From Pseudomonadota bacterium (GTDB lineage: Bacteria; Pseudomonadota; Alphaproteobacteria; Kiloniellales; JACOMY01), in the NCBI GenBank assembly GCA_029781795.1, contig JAKOWB010000212.1, positions 1-44,680 on the forward strand: a DNA stretch of 44,680 nt, given 5' to 3'. This document shows, piece after piece, positions 28,263-37,748 of this stretch. Position numbers and translations under genes: made by a program. The first letter of the stretch is position 1. Each line of letters begins with the position of its first letter. Below the pieces are notes generated by a model. The model was not told the DNA's origin. It did no database searches and saw only the letters and a program-made list of their open reading frames with translations.

Positions 28263-28779
28263 CGCAGAGACCAAGAACCAGGCAGCCCCGGCGCAGGACG
28301 CCGCGGCCAAGGAAGCCCTGGGAACGCTGGACGTGATGGACATCATGTCCCGGATTCCCCACCGCTATCCCTTCCTGCTGATCGACAAGGTGGTGGATAT
28401 CAACGGCGCCGACAGCGGTGTCGGCATCAAGAACGTCACCATCAACGAGCCCTTCTTTCAGGGCCACTTCCCGGACCGGCCGGTGATGCCCGGGGTGCTG
28501 ATCATCGAGGCCATGGCGCAGACCGCCGGTGTTCTCGTGGTCAACGCCATGAAGGACCCGACCGCCAACAAGATCGTCTATTTCATGACCATCGACGACT
28601 GCCGCTTCCGGCGTCCCGTGGTGCCAGGCGACCGCCTGGAGATCCATGTGACCAAGGTCCGCAACCGCGGACCGGTCTGGCGCTACAACGGCCAGGCCAA
28701 GGTCGACGGCGTGACGGTGGCCGAGGCGACCTATTCGGCGATGATCGTGGAAGAGTCCGCCCAGCAGGCCGCCGGCTAG
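28255..28779 (+). CDS. fabZ: 3-hydroxyacyl-ACP dehydratase FabZ
   Basis: It dehydrates 3-hydroxyacyl-ACP, competing with LpxA and LpxD for the same substrates and so balancing phospholipid against lipid A. The 174-residue hot-dog-fold protein has IPHRYPFLLIDK and the catalytic pair His71 (GHFPDRPVMPGV) and Glu85 (LIIEAMAQ). The N-terminal 24 residues are an Ala-rich extension. The start at 28255 overlaps lpxD by 8 bases; an upstream in-frame start deep inside lpxD has no family support. Confidence 0.97.
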   Translation: MSDAETKNQAAPAQDAAAKEALGTLDVMDIMSRIPHRYPFLLIDKVVDINGADSGVGIKNVTINEPFFQGHFPDRPVMPGVLIIEAMAQTAGVLVVNAMKDPTANKIVYFMTIDDCRFRRPVVPGDRLEIHVTKVRNRGPVWRYNGQAKVDGVTVAEATYSAMIVEESAQQAAG

Positions 28780-28783
28780 CTGC

Positions 28784-29614
28784 ATGACCGCCATCCATGC
28801 GACCGCCGTCGTCGCGCCGGGCGCGCAGCTTGGCGCGGAAGTGCAGATCGGCCCCTTCTGCGTGGTCGGCTCCAAGGCGGTGCTCGGCGACCGCGTCCGG
28901 CTGCACAGTCATGTGGTGGTCGAAGGCAACACGCGGGTTGGCGACGACTGCGAGATCTTTCCCTTCGCCTCGATCGGGCACAAGCCGCAGGACCTGAAGT
29001 TCAAGGGCGAGGACACGCGGCTGGAGATCGGCGCCGGCACGCAGATTCGCGAGCACGTGACGATCAACCCCGGCACGGTCGGTGGCGGCGGTGTCACCCG
29101 GGTCGGCAGCCGTTGCCTGCTGATGGTCGGCGCGCACATCGCGCACGACTGCCAGGTCGGCGACAGCGTGGTCATGGCCAACAATGCGACGCTGGCCGGG
29201 CACGTCCACGTCGGCGAGCGCGCCTTCATCGGCGGCCTGGCCGCGGTCCTGCAGTTCGTCCGCATCGGTCACAACGCGATGATCGGCGGCATGTCCGGCG
29301 TCGAGCAGGACGTGATCCCCTTCGGCCTGGTGATGGGCGAGCGTGCCAGCCTGGTCGGGCTGAACCTCGTCGGGCTGCGCCGGGCGAACCTCAGCCGCGA
29401 GGAGATCGACGGCCTGCGCGACGCCTATGAGAGCCTGTTCGGCGCCGGCGCCAGCCAGGCGGCGCTGGCCGAGCGGGCGCAGGCGCTTGGGGCCGCTGCC
29501 GGCAACCCGCTGGTCCAGCGTATCACCGGTTTCATCGCCAACCGCTCCAAGCACGGCATCCTGCAGCCCAAGGCCTCGGTTCAGCCGGCCGGGGGCAAGG
29601 GCGATGTCATCTAG
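28784..29614 (+). CDS. lpxA: UDP-N-acetylglucosamine acyltransferase
   Basis: First step of lipid A synthesis: transfer of a 3-hydroxyacyl chain from ACP to UDP-GlcNAc. The 276-residue protein is a left-handed beta-helix (hexapeptide repeats about 5-185), with the probable catalytic His in VGAHIAHDCQVG, then a helical C-terminal domain starting near GERASLVGLNLVGLRR. Length is close to the family norm. It lies 4 bases after fabZ and overlaps lpxI by 11 bases. Confidence 0.97.
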   Translation: MTAIHATAVVAPGAQLGAEVQIGPFCVVGSKAVLGDRVRLHSHVVVEGNTRVGDDCEIFPFASIGHKPQDLKFKGEDTRLEIGAGTQIREHVTINPGTVGGGGVTRVGSRCLLMVGAHIAHDCQVGDSVVMANNATLAGHVHVGERAFIGGLAAVLQFVRIGHNAMIGGMSGVEQDVIPFGLVMGERASLVGLNLVGLRRANLSREEIDGLRDAYESLFGAGASQAALAERAQALGAAAGNPLVQRITGFIANRSKHGILQPKASVQPAGGKGDVI

Positions 29615-30425
29615 ACTCGCCCTGATTGCCGGCGGCGGCCGCCTTCCGCGCGTGCTGGCGGAGGCCATCCTCGGCACCGGCCGGGAGCTGCTCATCGTCG
29701 GCATCGAGGGCCAGGTCGACCCTGAGACCCTGGCGGCCGGTCGCAGCCAGACACTGCCGCTGGGCGCCGCCGGGCGCCTGATGAAGCTGCTGCATGACGA
29801 GGGCGTCCGCCAGGTGGTCTTCGCCGGCAAGGTGCGCCGACCCTCGCTCCTGGAAGTCAAACCCGATTGGCGGGCCGTGAAGTTCATGGCCAAGATCGGC
29901 GCCAAGGCGCTGGGCGATGACGGGATACTGCGCGCGGTCATCGCCGCCTTCGAGGAGGAGGGATTCGAAGTCGTGCCGGTCGACCAGGTCATGTCCAGCC
30001 TGCTGGCGACGCTCGGGCCGCTTGGCGCTGTTCGCCCCGACGCCGAGGCGGAGAGCGACATCCGCCACGGCCTCGAAGTCGCCCGCGTGCTGGGTCAGGC
30101 CGACGTCGGCCAGTCCGTCGTGGTGCAGCAGGGCCTGGTCCTGGGCGTGGAGGCTATCGAGGGCACCGACCAGCTGCTTGCCCGCTGCGGCCAGCTGCGG
30201 CGGGAAGGCCCTGGCGGCGTCCTGGTGAAGATCAAGAAGCCGCAACAGGACCGCCGGGCCGACTTGCCAACAATCGGCCTCACCACCCTGGACGGTGTCC
30301 GTTCAGCGGGGCTCCGCGGCATCGCGGTGGAGGCCGGTGGAACGCTCATTCTCGATCGTAACAAATTGATCGAAGAGGCCGATAAAGCAGGCCTTTTCGT
30401 CATCGGCGTCGCGCTTCCGACGTGA
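29604..30425 (+). CDS. lpxI: UDP-2,3-diacylglucosamine diphosphatase LpxI
   Basis: It hydrolyses UDP-2,3-diacylglucosamine to lipid X and UMP, replacing LpxH in Alphaproteobacteria. The 273-residue protein (DUF1009) has a nucleotide-binding start LALIAGGGRLPRVLAEA, VVFAGKVRRPSLLEVKPDWR, GQSVVVQQGLVLGVEAIEGTD, and VKIKKPQQDRRADLPTIGL. It begins inside lpxA, and lpxB begins on its stop codon (GTGA), so three lipid A genes are translationally linked. Confidence 0.95.
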   Translation: MSSRLALIAGGGRLPRVLAEAILGTGRELLIVGIEGQVDPETLAAGRSQTLPLGAAGRLMKLLHDEGVRQVVFAGKVRRPSLLEVKPDWRAVKFMAKIGAKALGDDGILRAVIAAFEEEGFEVVPVDQVMSSLLATLGPLGAVRPDAEAESDIRHGLEVARVLGQADVGQSVVVQQGLVLGVEAIEGTDQLLARCGQLRREGPGGVLVKIKKPQQDRRADLPTIGLTTLDGVRSAGLRGIAVEAGGTLILDRNKLIEEADKAGLFVIGVALPT

Positions 30426-31603
30426 CCCCCGCAACGCCCCTGGTCTATCTCATCGCCGGCGAGCCCTCGGGCGACCTGCTGGGTGCGCGGCTGATGGCGG
30501 CCTTGAAGGCCGAGACCGGCGGGCGGGTGCGCTTCACCGGACTTGGCGGGCCGCTGATGCGGGAGCAGGGACTCGACAGCCTTTTCGACACCGCGGAACT
30601 GGCCGTCATGGGCATCGCCGAGGTGGTGAAGGAGATCCCGCGCATCCTGCGCCGCATCCGGGAAACGACCGCCCACGCCATCGCCAGCCGTCCCGACGTC
30701 TTCGTGTCGATCGATTCTCCCTCCTTCTCGCTGGAGGTCAGCCAGCGCCTGAAGGGCCGGGGCTTTCCCCTGGTGCACTACGTCGCCCCGTCGGTCTGGG
30801 CCTGGAAGGCCTGGCGGGCCAAGCACATCGCCAAGTTCCTCGACCACCTGATGACGCTGCTGCCCTTCGAGCCACCCTATTTCGAGGCGCATGGCCTGGC
30901 GGCAACCTTCGTCGGCCATCCGGCGGTGGAGGCGGCGGCGCAGCCGACCGACCCCGCCGGCCTCAGGGCGCGCCTCGGCCTGACGCCGACGCAGCCGCTG
31001 CTGGTCGCGCTGCCGGGCAGCCGCCGGTCCGAAGTCAAGCGTCTGGCCCCCGTCTTCGGCGAGGCCCTTGGCCTGCTGAAGCGGGCGCACCCGGACCTGG
31101 CCGCCGTGGTGCCGACCGTCCCCAACGTCGCCGCCCAGGTGGGCGAGGCGGTGAAGGCCTGGCCGGTCCCGGCGCATGTCATCGAGGGCGCGCAGGCGAA
31201 GTACGACGCCTTCGCCGCCGGGCAGGCGGCCATCGCCGCCTCGGGCACCGTTGGGCTGGAGCTCGCGGTCGCCGGCCTGCCGGCCGTGATGGCCTACAGG
31301 GTGGTCGGCCTTTCCGCCTGGATCGCCCGCCGCGCGCTGAAGATCAAATGGGTCTCCATCGCCAGCCTGGTGCTGGATCGGCTGGTGCAGCCCGAGTACC
31401 TGCAGGAGAACTGCAACGGGCCGGCCATTGCCCAGGCGGTCGAGGCCCTGCTGGCGGACACGCCGGAACGCCGCCGCGTGATCGAAGAGGGCAGGGCGGC
31501 CGCCCGGATGCTGGGACAGGACGGCCTGGCGCCCAGCCATCGCGCCGCGCGGGTCGTGCTGGCGCAGATCGGCGCTGGCGCGCCCGCCCTGCCATCCCCA
31601 TAG
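30422..31603 (+). CDS. lpxB: Lipid-A-disaccharide synthase
   Basis: This GT19 enzyme joins lipid X and UDP-2,3-diacylglucosamine to the lipid A disaccharide on the inner membrane. The 393-residue protein has the N-terminal YLIAGEPSGDLLGARLM, GLGGPLM, VSIDSPSFSLEV, VAPSVWAWKAWRAK, and the donor-side LPGSRRSEVKRL and SGTVGLELAVAGLPAVMAYR. It starts at GTG 30422, sharing GTGA with lpxI. This ends the long operon beginning near rpsB. lpxC and lpxK are not in the window. Confidence 0.97.
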   Translation: MTPATPLVYLIAGEPSGDLLGARLMAALKAETGGRVRFTGLGGPLMREQGLDSLFDTAELAVMGIAEVVKEIPRILRRIRETTAHAIASRPDVFVSIDSPSFSLEVSQRLKGRGFPLVHYVAPSVWAWKAWRAKHIAKFLDHLMTLLPFEPPYFEAHGLAATFVGHPAVEAAAQPTDPAGLRARLGLTPTQPLLVALPGSRRSEVKRLAPVFGEALGLLKRAHPDLAAVVPTVPNVAAQVGEAVKAWPVPAHVIEGAQAKYDAFAAGQAAIAASGTVGLELAVAGLPAVMAYRVVGLSAWIARRALKIKWVSIASLVLDRLVQPEYLQENCNGPAIAQAVEALLADTPERRRVIEEGRAAARMLGQDGLAPSHRAARVVLAQIGAGAPALPSP

Positions 31604-31635
31604 TCTAGGCCATCGGATACACGAAGGAGAGATCC

Positions 31636-32085
31636 ATGGACGGCACCCAGACGGCCGGCGCGGCCGGGTCCGCGGCCAAGCCCAAGATGCGCTTCCTGCA
31701 CACCATGATCCGCGTGCTGGACCTGGAGAAGTCGCTCGACTTCTACACCCGCCAGCTCGGCATGCGCCTTCTGTGGAAGAAGGACTATCCCAGCGGCGAG
31801 TTCACCCTGGCCTTCGTCGGCTACGGCGAGGAGAGCGAAGGGACGGTGATCGAGCTCACCTACAACTGGCCGCAGAAGCAGGCCTATACCCAGGGCGACG
31901 CCTGGGGCCACCTGGCGATCGGCGTGGAGGACATCTATGGCCTCTGCGAGAGGCTGGCGGCCGAGGGCGTAAAGATCCCGCGCCCGCCCGGTCCGATGAA
32001 GCACGGCGGCAGCGTCATCGCCTTCATCGAGGACCCGGACGGCCACAAGATCGAGCTGATCCAGGAAAGCTCGCGCGCCCGCTGA
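31636..32085 (+). CDS. gloA: Lactoylglutathione lyase (glyoxalase I)
   Basis: It converts the methylglyoxal-glutathione hemithioacetal to S-lactoylglutathione. The 149-residue vicinal-oxygen-chelate protein has HTMIRVLDLEKSLDFYT, VIELTYNW, WGHLAIGVEDI and IEDPDGHKIELIQ, giving the four expected metal ligands (His, Glu, His, Glu). The first 18 residues are an Ala/Gly-rich extension. GAAGGAGAG precedes the ATG. It is distinct from the other VOC protein here, mce. It converges on gltA. Confidence 0.93.
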   Translation: MDGTQTAGAAGSAAKPKMRFLHTMIRVLDLEKSLDFYTRQLGMRLLWKKDYPSGEFTLAFVGYGEESEGTVIELTYNWPQKQAYTQGDAWGHLAIGVEDIYGLCERLAAEGVKIPRPPGPMKHGGSVIAFIEDPDGHKIELIQESSRAR

Positions 32086-32100
32086 GGCCGCCGCGACGAC

Positions 32101-32126
32101 GCCCCTCTCCCCGGTGGGAGAGGGGC
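32101..32126. terminator. Hairpin at the gloA/gltA convergent junction
   Basis: GCCCCTCTCCC (32101-32111) and GGGAGAGGGGC (32116-32126) form a perfect 11-bp stem with a 4-base CGGT loop. It fills most of the 48-base gap between the two convergent stop codons and probably serves both genes. No U-run follows on either side. Its sequence is of the same type as the hairpins at 3913 and 15291. Confidence 0.65.
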
Positions 32127-32133
32127 TGCCTCG

Positions 32134-33453
<1,320 letters not shown>

Positions 33454-33518
33454 GATCCCGGCTCCTCGTTCGCTGCGCTCGATTGGGGGGCTTTCGGCGC
33501 TGGATTAGTGTGCGCCGC

Positions 33519-33547
33519 AGCATAGTGGCTCGCCCAGAGCCGTGCAA
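33519..33547 (-). promoter_or_regulatory. Possible gltA promoter
   Basis: On the minus strand TTGCAC (33547-33542) and TATGCT (33524-33519) are 17 bases apart, matching the sigma-70 consensus at 3/6 and 4/6. The pair lies between the gltX stop and the gltA start, giving a leader of about 60 bases. Confidence 0.4.
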
Positions 33548-33564
33548 TCCGACCCAGGCTAAGA

Positions 33565-34992
33565 TCACATGTCAGCGGTGAGACACTCGGCCAGTCGTGC
33601 CAGGCTCTCCTCCCGGCCAAGGATCTCCATCACCTCGAAGATCGGCGGCGAGACCTTGGTTCCGGTGATCGCGGCGCGCAGGGGCTGCGCCACCTGGCCC
33701 AGCTTCATCGGCGGCTGGGCGGCCTCGGCAAAGGCGCGCACCGCTGCCTCCAGCGCCGTCTGATTCCAGTCGGGCAGTTCCCGCAGCGTGGGGGCGAGGG
33801 CCTCGAGGTTCGCCCGCCCGGCACCGGACAGCAGCTTCTCGGCGTCCGCATCGGGACGGATCGGCCGCTCGGCGACATAGACCTGTGCCGCCTCGGCCAG
33901 CTCGATCAGGGTCTTGGCGCGGGGCTTCAGGCTGGCCATGCCGCGGGCCAGGCGGATGGCAGCGGCTTCGCTGACGGGTCGGGCGAGGGCGCGCTCGATG
34001 CGCGGCACGACCTGCCGCACCAGTTCCTCGTCGCTCGCCTCGCGCAGGTAGTGCGCGTTGACGCTGGCGAGCTTGGCGAAGTCGAGGCGGGCCGGGTTGC
34101 GGCCGACATTCACGATGTCGAACCACTGCACGGCTTCGGCATCGGAGATGATCTCGGCGTCGCCGTGGCCCCAGCCGAGCCTGAGCAGGTAGTTGCGCAG
34201 CGCGGCGGGCAGGTAGCCCATGTCGCGGTAGGCCTCGATGCCGAGCGCGCCGTGGCGCTTCGACAGCTTGGCGCCGTCCGGTCCATGGATCAGCGGGATG
34301 TGGGCGAAGGCCGGCACGTCCCAGCCTGACGCCTGGTAGAGCTGGCGCTGGCGAAACGCGTTGGTCAGGTGGTCGTCGCCGCGGATGATGTGGGTGATGC
34401 CCATGTCGTGGTCGTCGACCACCACCGACAGCATGTAGGTCGGCGTGCCGTCCGAGCGCAGCAGCACCATGTCGTCGAGCTGATCGTTGGCCACCCGCAC
34501 CTCGCCCTGCACCAGGTCGGCGATCACCTGCTCGCCCTGCTGCGGCGCCTTGAAGCGCACCACGGGCTTTATCCCGGCCGGCGCCGTCTTCGGGTCGCGG
34601 TCGCGCCAGGTCCCGTCATAGCGTGGCGGCCGACCCTCGGCCTTGGCTTTCTCGCGCATCGCCGTCAGTTCGTCCGGCGTGCAGTAGCAGTAGTAGGCCT
34701 GGCCCTTGGCCAGCAGATCCAGCGCGACCTCGGCGTGGCGGGCGGCGCGGGCAAACTGATAGGTGATCTCGCCATCCCAGGCGAGGCCGAGCCACTGCAG
34801 GCCGTCGATGATGGCCTCGATCGCCGCGGGGGTCGAACGTGCCCGATCGGTGTCCTCGATGCGCAACAGGAACTGGCCGCCGGTGTGCCGGGCATAGAGA
34901 TAGTTGAAGAGGGCTGTGCGCGCGCCGCCGATATGCAGGAAGCCGGTCGGCGAGGGGGCGAAGCGGGTGACGACGCTGCTGCTCTGGGACAT
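33565..34992 (-). CDS. gltX: Glutamyl-tRNA synthetase
   Basis: It charges tRNA-Glu. The 475-residue class I synthetase has the HIGH-type motif [18 protein letters not shown] (14-31), RIEDTDR, and the KMSKS-type KLSKR (242-246), then the helical anticodon-binding region. ATG 34992 ([17 protein letters not shown]) fits the family; a start 14 codons upstream gives an unlikely Pro/Gln/Asn-rich extension. It is divergent from the glycosyltransferase at 35091 and lies at the left border of the accessory island. Alphaproteobacteria often have two GltX copies; which type this is cannot be told here. Confidence 0.97.
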   Translation of the reverse strand: MSQSSSVVTRFAPSPTGFLHIGGARTALFNYLYARHTGGQFLLRIEDTDRARSTPAAIEAIIDGLQWLGLAWDGEITYQFARAARHAEVALDLLAKGQAYYCYCTPDELTAMREKAKAEGRPPRYDGTWRDRDPKTAPAGIKPVVRFKAPQQGEQVIADLVQGEVRVANDQLDDMVLLRSDGTPTYMLSVVVDDHDMGITHIIRGDDHLTNAFRQRQLYQASGWDVPAFAHIPLIHGPDGAKLSKRHGALGIEAYRDMGYLPAALRNYLLRLGWGHGDAEIISDAEAVQWFDIVNVGRNPARLDFAKLASVNAHYLREASDEELVRQVVPRIERALARPVSEAAAIRLARGMASLKPRAKTLIELAEAAQVYVAERPIRPDADAEKLLSGAGRANLEALAPTLRELPDWNQTALEAAVRAFAEAAQPPMKLGQVAQPLRAAITGTKVSPPIFEVMEILGREESLARLAECLTADM

Positions 34993-35090
34993 GGACCTGC
35001 TCGCGGGTTCGGGTTGCGGGCGGTTCCCTAGCATCCCGGCGGCCGCAAGGCCACTTCCGACACCGGCCGGGGTATCACTAAGCTGCGCCC

Positions 35091-36437
35091 ATGCAGCAGC
35101 AGGACGAGATTTCGGATGGTAGCGCGGCCGCCAGCGTAGCGACGCCGCTGGCCCGGATCCACGCGCTGCTGCGGGAGCCGCAGAGGTTCTTGCATGAAAT
35201 CCTGGCCGAGGTACTGCAGGTGCTGCAGTTCCTTGCCATGGGGCAGGTCGCTCAGGTCGATGCCGACGATGCCGTGGAGCGACTTCTGCGAGCCGCCATC
35301 ATTTGCGATGCCGCTGTCCTGGATCGCTTGCTGGAAGACCCAAGAACCTTGGGACTGTCGCCGGGGCTGCGGCGCGCCCTGGACTGCCTGCGGCAGCTGC
35401 GCGCCGGCCAGTTGGCAGCGGCGGAGGCCAGCCTGCCGACCCTCATGGCGGCCCATGCCTGCGGGACCGAACTCATGCTGGCGGCCCGCCTGCTGCTGCG
35501 GGCCGGCCGCGTGGCCGATGCCATCGCGGTGCTGAAGCGGGCCGCGGCGGACCCTGTGCAGCAGGACGCGGAAGCGATCCTCAACCTGCTGACGGCCCTC
35601 CTGATCCGGCGCGCGCGGCCGGGTGAGGCGGATACTGTCGGGCCGCCCAGCGAGCTGACGGTTTGCACGGCGGTGCGCGACGAGGCGCCGGACCTGGAGG
35701 AGTGGGTCGCCTATCACAGCATGATCGGCGTCGAGCGCTTCCGCATCTATGAGAACGGCTCGGTTGACGGCACGGCCGAGCTGCTGGAATCGCTGGCGCA
35801 CCGCTATCCGATCGAGATCGTGCCCTGGCCGCATCAGCCGGCCAACCTGACGGCGTTCCAGGACGGGCTGGTGGCCGAGATGGCGCGCAGCACCTGGCTC
35901 GCCTGCCTCGACGCCGACGAATTCCTGGTGCCGGCGGAGGGGAACGATCTGCGCACGCTCCTTCGGCGCGTGCCCGCGGAGGCGGCGGCCCTGGTGCTCA
36001 ACTGGCGGGTCTTCGGTTCCTCCGGCCGAAAGCACCGGTCAGGAGAGCCGACACTGGCGGCCTATCGCCGGCGGGCGGCCGACGACTTCGGGCCCAACCG
36101 TCACATCAAGAGCATCCTGCGGCCGCGGTCCGCGATCCTGGCCATGACCACCCACGAGTTCCTTACGGTGGGGCCACAGGTCAACGCGCGGCTGGAGCCC
36201 GTCTCCCCGCTGGCCGGTCAACTGGTCCCGCCCTGCTTCGACGGGGCCTGGATCAACCACTACCTGCTGCGCTCCCGCGACGACTTCCTGCGCAAGCGGG
36301 CGCGCGGGCGGCCCGAGCAGGGCGGACGGCGAGACTTCGACAAGGGATTCTTCGAGGCGCATGACCGCAACGAGGTGCGCGACCGGTCGGTCGAGCGCTT
36401 CCTGCCAGGCCTGCGCGAACGCCTTGCGCAGGCCTAG
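35091..36437 (+). CDS. GT92-like glycosyltransferase with N-terminal helical domain
   Basis: This 448-residue cytoplasmic protein has two parts. Residues 1-185 are Ala/Leu-rich and helical, perhaps TPR-like, with no recognised family. Residues 188-445 form a GT-A fold of the GT92/DUF23 or Glyco_tranf_2_4 type: [20 protein letters not shown] (190-209), [16 protein letters not shown], the metal-binding [10 protein letters not shown] (272-281), HIKSI and [12 protein letters not shown]. The donor and acceptor are unknown. It is the first gene of the island and is convergent with the three small peptide genes; its stop TAG overlaps the last peptide's stop by 2 bases within one CTAG. Confidence 0.8.
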   Translation: MQQQDEISDGSAAASVATPLARIHALLREPQRFLHEILAEVLQVLQFLAMGQVAQVDADDAVERLLRAAIICDAAVLDRLLEDPRTLGLSPGLRRALDCLRQLRAGQLAAAEASLPTLMAAHACGTELMLAARLLLRAGRVADAIAVLKRAAADPVQQDAEAILNLLTALLIRRARPGEADTVGPPSELTVCTAVRDEAPDLEEWVAYHSMIGVERFRIYENGSVDGTAELLESLAHRYPIEIVPWPHQPANLTAFQDGLVAEMARSTWLACLDADEFLVPAEGNDLRTLLRRVPAEAAALVLNWRVFGSSGRKHRSGEPTLAAYRRRAADDFGPNRHIKSILRPRSAILAMTTHEFLTVGPQVNARLEPVSPLAGQLVPPCFDGAWINHYLLRSRDDFLRKRARGRPEQGGRRDFDKGFFEAHDRNEVRDRSVERFLPGLRERLAQA

Positions 36438-36598
36438 GCGAGGGCCGCGGTCGACATCGACAGCATCAGCGGCACGACGACCGGCAGGGTCGCTGTCTTG
36501 GCCAGGCGCTCCACGAAGGCGCGGCGCGTTTCCGGTTCCATGCCACCACTGTTTCCCGCCGGCGCCGAGGCGTCGGCGGATTTATCCTGATCGGTCAT
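36434..36598 (-). CDS. Small peptide 3 of a tandem family (54 residues), putative modified-peptide precursor
   Basis: The peptide starts MTDQDKSADASAPAGNSGG and continues with ETRRAFVERLAKTATLPVVV, ending STAALA. It has a polar, low-complexity N-terminus, the conserved TRRAF(I/V)ERLA block at residues 24-33, then a hydrophobic C-terminal half. AGGAG lies 7 bases before the ATG. It is the last of three paralogous genes and ends in the same CTAG as the convergent GT92 gene. No known family is recognised. The ETRRAFVE segment also resembles a twin-arginine signal, but nothing follows the hydrophobic stretch. Confidence 0.72.
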   Translation of the reverse strand: MTDQDKSADASAPAGNSGGMEPETRRAFVERLAKTATLPVVVPLMLSMSTAALA

Positions 36599-36677
36599 CG
36601 CGCTGCTCCTGGTACGTGCTGGCGAACACTAGTGCAGCGCGACGGCGCCGGGGAAGAGCATAGCGTTTCAGAACCGT

Positions 36678-36836
36678 TCAAACGTAGGCGACGGCGGTCC
36701 TGGCGCCGGAGAACAGGAGCGGGAGCACCAGCGGCACCGCCGAGGTCTTCGCCAGGCGTTCGATGAAGGCACGCCGTGTCTCGCTCGTCGACAGCGGCCG
36801 CGCAACCTGCCCTGGGGCGGCGAGTGGGCCCTTCAT
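36678..36836 (-). CDS. Small peptide 2 of a tandem family (52 residues), putative modified-peptide precursor
   Basis: The peptide starts MKGPLAAPGQVARPLSTS and continues with ETRRAFIERLAKTSAVPLVL, ending ARTAVAYV. The conserved TRRAFIERLA block falls at residues 20-29, at the same distance from the start as in peptide 1. The second half is hydrophobic. GAGG lies 7 bases before the ATG. It is separated from its neighbours by about 31 and 79 bases on the same strand. Conservation of the block and the tail while the N-terminus diverges indicates real, selected coding sequence. Function unknown. Confidence 0.75.
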   Translation of the reverse strand: MKGPLAAPGQVARPLSTSETRRAFIERLAKTSAVPLVLPLLFSGARTAVAYV

Positions 36837-36867
36837 GTTCCTGCCTCAGCGGAAGCGTTTATGGGCG

Positions 36868-37026
36868 TCAGTAGGCAAGCGCCTCTGACCGCGGATGGGT
36901 CAGAAGCAGGGGCAGGACGACCGGCGCGGCCGTTGTCAGCGCCAGCCGCTCGATGAAGGCGCGGCGTGTTTGCGCCGCTTTCGGCGCGACGGCCAGGTCC
37001 AACGCTGCCTGATTCTGCTCGGTCAT
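36868..37026 (-). CDS. Small peptide 1 of a tandem family (52 residues), putative modified-peptide precursor
   Basis: The peptide starts MTEQNQAALDLAVAPKAA and continues with QTRRAFIERLALTTAAPVVL, ending RSEALAY. TRRAFIERLA is at residues 20-29. GAGAGG lies a few bases before the ATG at 37026. It is the promoter-proximal member, divergent from the PqqD-domain operon across 175 bases. A longer in-frame start exists 46 codons upstream but lacks any similarity to the other two copies. All three share a polar leader-like first third and a hydrophobic last half ending in small residues and Tyr. Confidence 0.75.
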   Translation of the reverse strand: MTEQNQAALDLAVAPKAAQTRRAFIERLALTTAAPVVLPLLLTHPRSEALAY

Positions 37027-37201
37027 GTCCCCACCTCTCCCAGAGGGAAGTATTATCCGGTTATACCGCGCCGTCCAGTGCGAGGAGGCTGGCAGAACGG
37101 GCGCGCCATGCGGCAGAGTTGCCGCGAACCGTACCCCTGCGCGGTCAGGTGGCGCGGTTCGCAAACACTTCCCAGTGCAAGGGTTTCAGGACGGGGAACA
37201 G
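37027..37201. promoter_or_regulatory. Divergent control region between peptide genes and PqqD operon
   Basis: No gene is seen. An AT-rich patch (37050-37066, with TATTAT, GTTATACC and, on the minus strand, GATAAT) probably holds the promoters. An 8-bp inverted repeat, GCGAACCG (37124-37131) and CGGTTCGC (37155-37162), separated by 23 bases, lies on the PqqD side and could be an operator or leader hairpin. No -35/-10 pair is convincing on either strand. Confidence 0.4.
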
Positions 37202-37738
37202 GTGGGAAAGAGCTATCACAAGCTGACGGGCGCGCAGCTGGAACGTGTCGGAGACGTCTTTGTCCTGCTGCGCGAGGATGTGGCGGAGGCCTTCACCCTG
37301 ACCGACAGCGGCGCGGTCCTGTGGGAGGCGCTGGACCACTTTCCCGATGCCGGCGACCTCGCGGCGCTGCTGGCCGAGGCGCGGCCCGACCTGGGCGCCG
37401 CCAGGGCCAGGGACGAGGTGCGCGACTTCCTGAGCCGGCTGGTGTCGCACGGGCTGGCCGCCAGCAGGAGCGACCGGCGCGTGCGCAAGGTTCCGGACAT
37501 CGTGACCGAACTGGTCGGTGGCGAGCTGATCGTGTTGTCCCGCAGCAGCCGGAAGGTGCACCTGCTGAACGAGACCGGGGCGCTGCTGTGGGACGTTTTC
37601 GACAGCATCGACGACAGCGAGGGGCTGAGGCGGCTGCTGGCCGAAGCCTGGCCCGACAAGCCGGCGAGCGAGATCGAGCAGGCCGTCGAGCGCTTCCTCG
37701 ACGACCTGCTGCAACTCGGTCTGCTGGAAGAGGTCTGA
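37202..37738 (+). CDS. Tandem PqqD-domain protein, putative peptide chaperone
   Basis: PqqD-type domains are winged-helix RiPP recognition elements that bind precursor leaders and present them to modifying enzymes. This 178-residue protein holds two in a row: about 14-86 (VFVLLREDVAEAFTLTDSGA, LWEAL, DFLSRLVSHGLA) and about 98-178 (IVLSRSSRKVHLLNETGA, LLWDVF, FLDDLLQLGLLEEV). A tandem copy is unusual; most are single domains of about 90 residues. The start is GTG 37202, where the first domain begins, with ACGGGGA upstream; the frame is open further but without domain content. It heads a five-gene operon, with the first GT2 gene 10 bases on. Confidence 0.8.
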   Translation: MGKSYHKLTGAQLERVGDVFVLLREDVAEAFTLTDSGAVLWEALDHFPDAGDLAALLAEARPDLGAARARDEVRDFLSRLVSHGLAASRSDRRVRKVPDIVTELVGGELIVLSRSSRKVHLLNETGALLWDVFDSIDDSEGLRRLLAEAWPDKPASEIEQAVERFLDDLLQLGLLEEV

Positions 37739-37748
37739 GCCGGATCCC

